DNA of 64,000 nucleotides from Emydura subglobosa (taxonomy: Eukaryota; Chordata; Testudines; Chelidae). The notes beneath the pieces were generated by a model, which saw only the letters and a program-made list of their open reading frames with translations, had not been told where the DNA came from and ran no database searches. The DNA lies in NCBI GenBank assembly GCA_007922225.1, contig ML679958.1, forward strand, positions 60,288,862 to 60,352,861. Direction: 5' to 3'. Each line of letters opens with the position of its first letter. Position 1 is the first letter of the stretch. Both the position numbers and the translations under genes were made by a program. Positions 57,453 through 64,000 of this stretch are shown here, piece after piece.

Positions 57453-57581
57453 GACCCTGAGGCTGTGGTGCCTGTTGGACAGAGGAGAGCTTGGTGTTGG
57501 TGTATGTGCTTTGGAGTAGCATTTATGCTTGCTGGTGTGATACTTGGTGGTGCCTATTTGTACAAATATTTTGCATTCCAG
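57453..57581 (+). CDS. ITM2B: ITM2B coding exon 2 (transmembrane segment)
   Basis: These 43 codons, residues 34-76, carry the single membrane anchor. They read DPEAVVPVGQRRAWCWCMCF then GVAFMLAGVILGGAYLYKYF and AFQ. Basic residues QRR lie on the cytosolic side of the WCWCMCF motif, and the hydrophobic run of about 23 residues (residues 50-72) fits a type II signal-anchor. The family keeps this part almost unchanged (human VPVGQRRAWCWCMCFGLAFM). The acceptor is TTTCTAG and the donor CAG|GTAAGC; both boundaries are phase 0. Intron 1 before it is about 16.3 kb by the given coordinates, including the 100-N gap. Intron 2 after it is 2.27 kb. Confidence 0.97.
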
Positions 57582-58613
57582 GTAAGCCAAAATACATTTT
57601 GTGTAGTAAAGCACTTTGCTTTTTCTCCCTGTAAACTTTGTGTTTAGCAGAGACTGAGCGAGAGAATGCTACTGGTTCTCTCTAGTCACATTTATTCTTC
57701 TGCAGGTTTAAGGGCTGAACATGTAGCCTTTTCAAAAGTTGTTTTCAGTCCTTCTCCTTTGATAGTCAGTTGGGAATTCATGAAGAGTGGTGCCTCTGGC
57801 AGTTTCACCCCAGAGATAAATTACTTTCTTCCACGTATGACCAGATTCAGAGGGAATGTGTAAGGTGGTGTAAGACTCCCTAGGCCAGATTATTCCTCCC
57901 ATAGAGAGCTTCTGGGGCAGAACATTTCCACAGAGTTCTCCCCTATTGTTCAGTTGGGGGGAGGGGTTTGCCCCCATTTCCCTGGGGTGCAAGAGGTTAT
58001 TGAGCAAGCCCCTAAACCTGAGATCTTCAGGAGGCCAGAACTATCTGTACAGAGACCCTGCACCTCTGCGTTGGCTCTGGCTCCCTGGCAGTGCAGTTCC
58101 ATTGGAGTTCTGCTACAAGGGACTTAATGGGGATTCTGTAGGAATGGTAATACAGCCCCTGAATTTCCTGGGGCTAGTTGGGTGACTAATGTGTCAATCT
58201 GTCTTGTATCCAATCCCACCGCACGCCCAAAACAGTGGGAAACAGTACCATGGAGGCAGCTGACACTCCTCCTCCTCTCTCCTATTTATGGGAAGGGCAA
58301 GACCTGTGTGTGGAGAGTTACCAGGAAAATCCCATTCCCTGACAGCCTAATTTCCAGATACTTGATTCTTTGGACCTATTTACATCCATTTGTTAATGTC
58401 CGAGGGAGTCTAAACTGGTCAAACAGCACAGAAGAGCTGGAGGGGTCTAATTTAATTTGCATCATCTTCTACCTTTCTGTCTTGTTCATGCTGTTCTGTT
58501 CTGGATCCTTGCTTTCTTTGTGAATTGTACTAACTTAGACTCTATAAGACTCAGTGGATGAAATGCAGAAGTGTGGTGTATGTTACATTTTTGGTTACCA
58601 GGAGCAAGTCTAA
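57582..58613 (+). other. ITM2B: ITM2B intron 2, first part
   Basis: This is intronic sequence. The 113-codon frame at 58182..58523 and others have no similarity that I recognise. No repeat was named in this part. Confidence 0.55.
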
Positions 58614-58947
58614 GAGCTTGTCTGCACTGCTGTGTTAACTTGTGTGTAGATAACTCAAGCTAACTCTTCTGGAGTTAGCCTAGCTCAGGTGAGAGCAGTC
58701 ACACTGCAAATAACACCTGAGTAGCACAGAGTGTTTGGATTAGCAGCACAGGGTAGCCAAGTCCCCAGTGCATTACTAACTCAAATGTCAGCAGCACTCC
58801 AGCTTCCGCCCACCCCCACTGTCCGGCTAGCTAGCGCAGTTGAAAGCACCATTTAACTCCAGTTAGATTTTGTGTGTGTAAATGGAGTCAGGTTAGGGGG
58901 AATACTTGAGTTATATCTCAAACTAACACTATAATGAAGACAAAACA
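58614..58947. mobile_element. Harbinger-type MITE (TAA duplication) in ITM2B intron 2
   Basis: This 334-bp element is flanked by TAA (58611..58613 and 58948..58950). The ends are GAGCTTGTCTGCACTGCTG and, reversed, TGTTTTGTCTTCATTATAG. The interior repeats AACTCAAGCTAACTC and its reverse GAGTTAGCCTAGCTCAGG, typical of turtle Harbinger MITEs. There is no coding capacity. Confidence 0.68.
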
Positions 58948-59851
58948 TAAGTGAGGGAATCTAAATTGGTGTTCTAGACACACTGAATGGATCAGAAGAA
59001 ATAAATTTCTAAAACTACAACTTAACTGTAGTTTTGGCTTATGATCTTCACTGGACTGGAAGTCCTTTCTACACTCTTCTTTAGGTTGGATATCCTGTGT
59101 AATACCGCAGTGTGCTGTAGTGAGGAGACCTACATCGTTTGCAGTTTCATTTCCTTTGGATATTTTTATCCCTTTAGTATAATGTATATGTTGACAGGCT
59201 ACAGCTCTTGAGGGAAGACAGCTGTAATTTAAAACATCGTCGGAAATGTATTCACTTTATAAACAAACAAACTTAAAAATGCTTAAACTAGGAAAACTTC
59301 AAGATTATAAAGGGCTTCTTGAACATGTTTTGGGTGATCAGAGTAAATGACTTTAACAGGGTTTACGCTAGAACATAAAACATAATCAAATATGTTTAAG
59401 GAACTGATTATTGAACAGTACAATTTACAAGCACATGTTTAGGCATGAAGACTTTTAAGTACCTTATTCTGCCCACAAATCATGTAATTAGAGGTATACA
59501 TGTTTTATTTGCACCTGCAGTAATTTGTTGGTGCAAAATGGAAGACCAGGTTAAAAATCAGGGATGGATTTCATCCTCGGCCCTTAATATCTTACTCAAG
59601 ATATGTTGAAGATATGTTCTGTCTAAAATTAATCCAGTGTAAGCTCATGAATTAAATACATTGGCAGAAAATCATGTAATTTAGCTTGATGATGGGCAGT
59701 GTCTGCTCTGGAAAGGTTGAGAATGGAAGAGCTGTGTGAGTGTAGATGCACCTTGCTTTCTGAGGAAGCTTGCATAGTAATTGGTCACATTTTACATTTT
59801 TTATAAACTTGCTGAAATCTTTGTTTTGGGGTTATTTTATTTATTTTTTAG

Positions 59852-60058
59852 CAAGGTGGTGTGTACTTCTGTGGAATAAAATACATTGAAGATGACTTAA
59901 CTCTGACTGAGCCGGATGCAGATGCTCCAGCTGCTCACTACCAGACAATTGAGCAAAACGTTCAGATCCTTGAGGAGGAGGATGTTGAATTCATCAGTGT
60001 GCCTGTCCCCGAATTTGCTGACAGTGATCCAGCAGACATTGTTCATGATTTCCACCGG
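59852..60058 (+). CDS. ITM2B: ITM2B coding exon 3 (stalk before BRICHOS)
   Basis: These 69 codons, residues 77-145, encode the lumenal linker between the membrane anchor and the BRICHOS domain. They read QGGVYFCGIKYIEDDLTLTE, PDADAPAAHYQTIEQNVQIL, EEEDVEFISVPVPEFADSDP and ADIVHDFHR. The segment VEFISVPVPEFADSDPA is nearly identical in human, chicken and this protein. The linker is acidic and is the region cut by ADAM10 in mammals to shed BRICHOS (family knowledge). The acceptor is TTTTTTAG and the donor CGG|GTAAGG; both boundaries are phase 0. The region YIEDDLTLTEPDADAPAAHY differs most from human, as is usual. Confidence 0.97.
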
Positions 60059-60946
60059 GTAAGGAAAGTGTCTGCTGAGAATCCTTAAAAGCATTTTAAA
60101 ACAAAACAAAATGCTTATTTTTTATCATCTTAATCTGTGGTGTTCTAATTATTTTAGGTTTTTTTTGCTAGTTTGAAAGTGTGAGCTGCAATATTTTGTT
60201 CAGCAAACCGGAAGTAATTATTAAACTTGGTATACAGAGTGCACATTTGATGATGATCTTGCTGTTCTCCTGGTCTGTAAGTTGCCATTTATAAAGTGCT
60301 CATGTTCATAAAAAGAAAGAGGGGGAAAAAACCCAAACCCATCCATTTGCTTGTCATCATACAAGAAAGTGAAGAATATTTAATCTTATTGCTGAAAACA
60401 CATGAAGCCAGATTGTGAACAGCAACAGTAATGAATGCTGGGCGGAAGGAGCTGTCCTTCCCGTTGACTCCCATGTGCAGGGCTGGTCATATTCTCAGTC
60501 ATTGTACTCCCCTAAACTCAGACGATCATCCAGGGTAGTGCTTCCAGTGGAGCTAACCATTCCGAAGGGCATAGCGAAAAGGCAAGGATATGGCTGACTG
60601 GCTGTGGAGGGCAGTATTCACTTTAAGATACATGGCAGCAGCCAGACTTCCCCATCTCCCCCGCATTTGGGAGCTCTCAGGAGGCACTCTGCCTCGCCAC
60701 AGGCCACTTGCTGCTTTTAAAGGCACGACTGAGCACTACTGAACTACTTTTATCCTCTTTTGTTTTGTAAATATCTGTTACATATCTTTATGGTAAAATT
60801 TTTGCAAGACATCTCTGTAATGCTACGGTTTTCTCTCAGTAATCATAGTTAAAGTTGAAAAAACCAATTTTCTCTCTGTCAGCTTTCTGAAAATGGTCCT
60901 ATTATGCTTAAAGAGTCCATGCCTGGTTTTACTAAAAGGTCGCTAT

Positions 60947-60976
60947 TGCTGCTGCTGCTGCTGATGATGATGAAGG
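60947..60976 (+). repeat. CTG then ATG triplet tract
   Basis: Five GCT units are followed by three GAT units in ITM2B intron 3. The tract is short and intronic, with no sign of expansion. Confidence 0.85.
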
Positions 60977-61529
60977 CTTGAGGGGAAATAACTGTTCAGT
61001 TGTTTTTGTGTTATGCAAGGCTGAAACAAAAACATGTCTTACTGTGGCAATGATTTTACACACTTTTTTTGTACAGACCTCAAAAGTGTCTAAACATGAA
61101 ATTAAAAATTTGTCCTACAGATAATGCTCATTTTGCCTAACATTTATAAGCAAGTTTGGGGAAAAACATTGATAAAAATAATCAAATCACATGATTATTT
61201 AAAATACGTGCAGTAAACATTTAAGATTTACAGCAGAGCTTCTTTCATATCACACTTCGCACTTTTTCTACTTGGCATGACAGAAATAAAAGCTGGTACC
61301 TCATATACCTAAGTGAGGTCTGACCTTCAAAGCCTAATGGTGACCCCATTTAAATTCCGTATAATATTAACGTTGCACAGTTAAATACAATAAAAATAGG
61401 AAAGGCAAAGGTGTTTCTCACAGCAAAGGTCACTTGGTCATAATGCAAATCCCACACAGATGTGATACCATGGTGCGAGGAGCCTTAGAAATATAACAGG
61501 TGATAAATATATTTGTAATATGCATTTAA

Positions 61530-61598
61530 GGCCTAATCCAATGTCCACTGAAGTAATAGAAAGATTCTTATTGACTTCATTAGGCACTGGATCAGGCT
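61530..61598. repeat. fold-back repeat (palindromic family)
   Basis: GGCCTAATCCAATG...CACTGAAGTAATAG and CTATTGACTTCATTAGGCAC-type TGGATCAGGCT form an imperfect hairpin: the right arm reversed reads AGCCTGATCCAGTGCC, then AATGAAGTCAATAAG. This is the most compact copy of the palindromic family seen here and shows its full inverted structure with a loop of only a few bases. Confidence 0.65.
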
Positions 61599-62561
61599 GT
61601 AAGAAACCTCAAGCTGTATTAGAAAAATATCAATAGAAAATGAAGAGTAATGTGATCGTAAGAACGTCACATTTTGTACTTCATTATTCTTAAGCCTTAA
61701 TGTTTTAACTTAAGGTCAAGTGCTGCAAACTCTTGCTATAAGCAAACTACTTACTACTTTGGCTGTTGAACTCTAGTCACAGTAGTAATCATTATATCCA
61801 ATAGTGTATTTGCAGGATTGGGGCCATTAGTTCTTTGCATTTAATACGTTGTTCACAAAAAATGTTCAGTCTTGCAACATACAACACATGAACATAATAT
61901 ATTGCCCTTCCTTAGCAAAAACAGTTTAATGGTGCCTCAAGACCTTTATCTAGTTCAAGGGTCCATTAGAGTTATAGTTTAATAAACTGTTGCAAATATT
62001 ATCCTTTGGATAACCCAGAAACCATAAATTACTAGTTTAAAATGTAGATTCTGCAAGTTTGACATTTTGCATTTTTGAGGTTGCTAGTATTTCCCCAAAA
62101 TGCAGTTGAAATGCTATTGTTTACTGATACAGTATTTTGGAGGAATGAAATTTTTATGTATAACATCTGATATTTTCTATTGTGTTCTCTTCCAGTCACG
62201 TTTCATTGTGAACTCTGAAAGGTAGCACAGAAGAGAAGGAGATTTGTACTTTCAGATTTCTCCCTGAAATTTAAAAATACAAGCAACAAGACTATATAAA
62301 TACTGCACTAGCCTCTGACAGCTCAGATGCACTAAAAAGTTTGAACTATTTAGTACCTATTAACTTGAACAAATCTCTGTCCTACCTAACCTGATATTAG
62401 GATTGCCTTTTATTTCTGTATCCAACCTGCAAATTCAGTAAATTAGAACACACTTTATAACTAACAGCAATGTAACTTACAGGAAGAACAAGTATATGAC
62501 CATAATTGAGAAAAATATTTATACAATTTTGCTAACTGTAAAATTACCAAAATTATTTTGA

Positions 62562-62729
<168 letters not shown>

Positions 62730-62904
62730 TAATAAAGAAAAAGGTGTTCATATTATTTTCACCACAAGCCCTGGAGTTCATAGGTGAGAAGTGCTTTAGA
62801 AAAGTTAACTCCTTGCTAAAGAACTTTAAAACTTCAGAGGGGTTCAGTTTAAAGGAATAATTGACTTTGGGTTAGACAAATAAACCTGATGTCATTCTTT
62901 GAGA

Positions 62905-63870
62905 TTACATGTTTGGTAGATAAAGGTAACTGCAAAGAGGTAGTGTACTTAGACTTTTGTAAGGCATTTGACTTAATACTGCACAAAATTCGGATTATCA
63001 ATACTGTATAGTGCTAATTTTTTTAAAGCACACATTAAATAGATTAAGAACAGGCTAACTGACAGATCTCAAAGTAGTTGTCAATGGGGAATCAGTGAAT
63101 GAGGGAGTATCAAGGGGAGGGTTCTGCAAAGATCAGTAATAGGTCTGAGGCTATTCTACAATAATCTGAAAGTAAATATAAAATCATTGTTAATAAAATC
63201 TGCCAATGACATGAAGATTGGTAGACTGGTAAATAATGACGAGGGCAAGGCAGTCATACAAAGTGATCTGGTCTGCTTGATAAGCTGGACCCATTCAAAC
63301 AAAAAGTGTTTTAATACAGCTAAATGCAAAGTTATAAATTTAGAACAAGGAATGCAAAGTATACCTACAGAATGGGGGACTACATCCTGGAAAGCAACTA
63401 AATATGAGATCCTGATGTGAAGATATGGGGGAAAAGGGCTAATGCAGTCCTTGGATGTATAAATAGGGAAGTAGTGAGTAGGAATAGGGAGGTGGTTTTA
63501 ACTCTGTATATGGCATTGGTGAAGTGCATGCTGGGATATCCTATTCAGTTCTAGTCTTCACCTTTTAAAAAAGATGTTGAAAAATTGGAGAGGGTATAGA
63601 AAAGAACCAAAAACATTATTCAAAGGTTGGAGAAAATACTTTACACTGAAAATAAACAGGGTGAGTTCTTTATGTCTTTATCAGAAAGAAGACTGAGTGG
63701 TGACTTGCTTACAGTTAGACTTGGAAGGATTAGGTTTTTATCACTAAACATCCATTTCAACACACACACACACGCCGCCAAAAATATTTCCATCGATGAT
63801 GATAGAAATTTAGATAGGCAAAGTAAGAAAAGTACTGCTGAGGTACCTATTAGAATCTGATTTAAGGATA
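62905..63870 (+). mobile_element. CR1 LINE fragment in ITM2B intron 4
   Basis: This is a decayed CR1-type reverse transcriptase in the sense orientation. Recognisable parts in order are VDKGNCKEVVYLDFCKAFDL (near 62917; family pattern YLDF-x-KAFD), WIKNRLTDRSQSSCQWGIS (near 63040), IKSANDMKIGRLVNNDEGKA (near 63190, FADD box lost as SANDMK), KCFNTAKCKVINLEQGMQS (near 63303), KRANAVLGCINREVVS (near 63434) and LKKMLKNWRGYRKEPKTLF (near 63567). Stops and frameshifts separate them. It then fades out near 63870. This is an old copy in a different subfamily from those at 5980 and 11773. Confidence 0.8.
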
Positions 63871-64000
63871 TTTACTTTGTATATTTTGACATGTGATGTT
63901 GACAATTTGTGTGTTAACAGTTATAAAGCTTTAAATATTTGAATCCAAACTTATTGTCATTATATAATTACTGTTGGACATCCACCTTAATTTCCCACAA

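Noticed and set aside
59861..60088. Open frame running past the exon 3 boundary of ITM2B
   Set aside because: The GTAAGG donor at 60059 and the in-phase exon 4 show that the extra residues are intronic read-through.

Overview
The window looks like nuclear DNA of a non-avian sauropsid, most probably a turtle. Split genes with GT/AG introns, two CpG-island promoters, CR1 LINE fragments, MIR-like SINEs, solo LTRs, many small hAT and Harbinger MITEs, and two full-size PIF/Harbinger transposons carrying a transposase plus a Myb/SANT-like partner all point that way. No prokaryotic, CRISPR or phage feature was seen. The species call is inference from repeat content and from protein similarity to chicken and human orthologues.

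Two host genes are supported, both incomplete here. MED4 (Mediator middle module) lies on the minus strand at the left. Its first coding exon (8590..8678) sits in a CpG island and its second exon is at 526..592; the rest of the gene lies beyond the left edge. ITM2B (BRI2, a type II membrane BRICHOS protein) lies on the plus strand at the right. Exon 1 (41006..41104) sits in a CpG island, followed by exons 2 (57453..57581), 3 (59852..60058) and 4 (62586..62696); the remaining exons lie beyond the right edge. The genes are head to head and about 32 kb apart, matching the MED4-ITM2B neighbourhood next to RB1 in other amniotes. A 100-N assembly gap (41224..41323) interrupts ITM2B intron 1.

The space between the two genes is mostly transposon debris. 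Harbinger A (36165..40310) is almost complete: terminal inverted repeats, a transposase on the plus strand and a two-exon Myb/SANT partner on the minus strand, convergent, both broken by stops and frameshifts. Harbinger B (about 9640..14672) is an older copy in the opposite orientation, split by a CR1 insertion (11773..12803). Both copies keep a similar third open frame inside the intron of the partner gene, on the transposase strand. Around them lie solo LTRs (15846..16988, 21204..21624, 24113..24800, 31960..32167), hAT elements with 8-bp target duplications, Harbinger MITEs with TAA/TTA duplications, an L2-like LINE tail split by a MITE, and many copies of a palindromic repeat with a TGAAGTCAATGGGA core.

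No new multi-gene biological system was found. The most interesting points are the conserved third frame of the Harbinger elements, the 9-bp direct repeat flanking Harbinger A, and a nested solo LTR carrying two RFX X-box-like palindromes.
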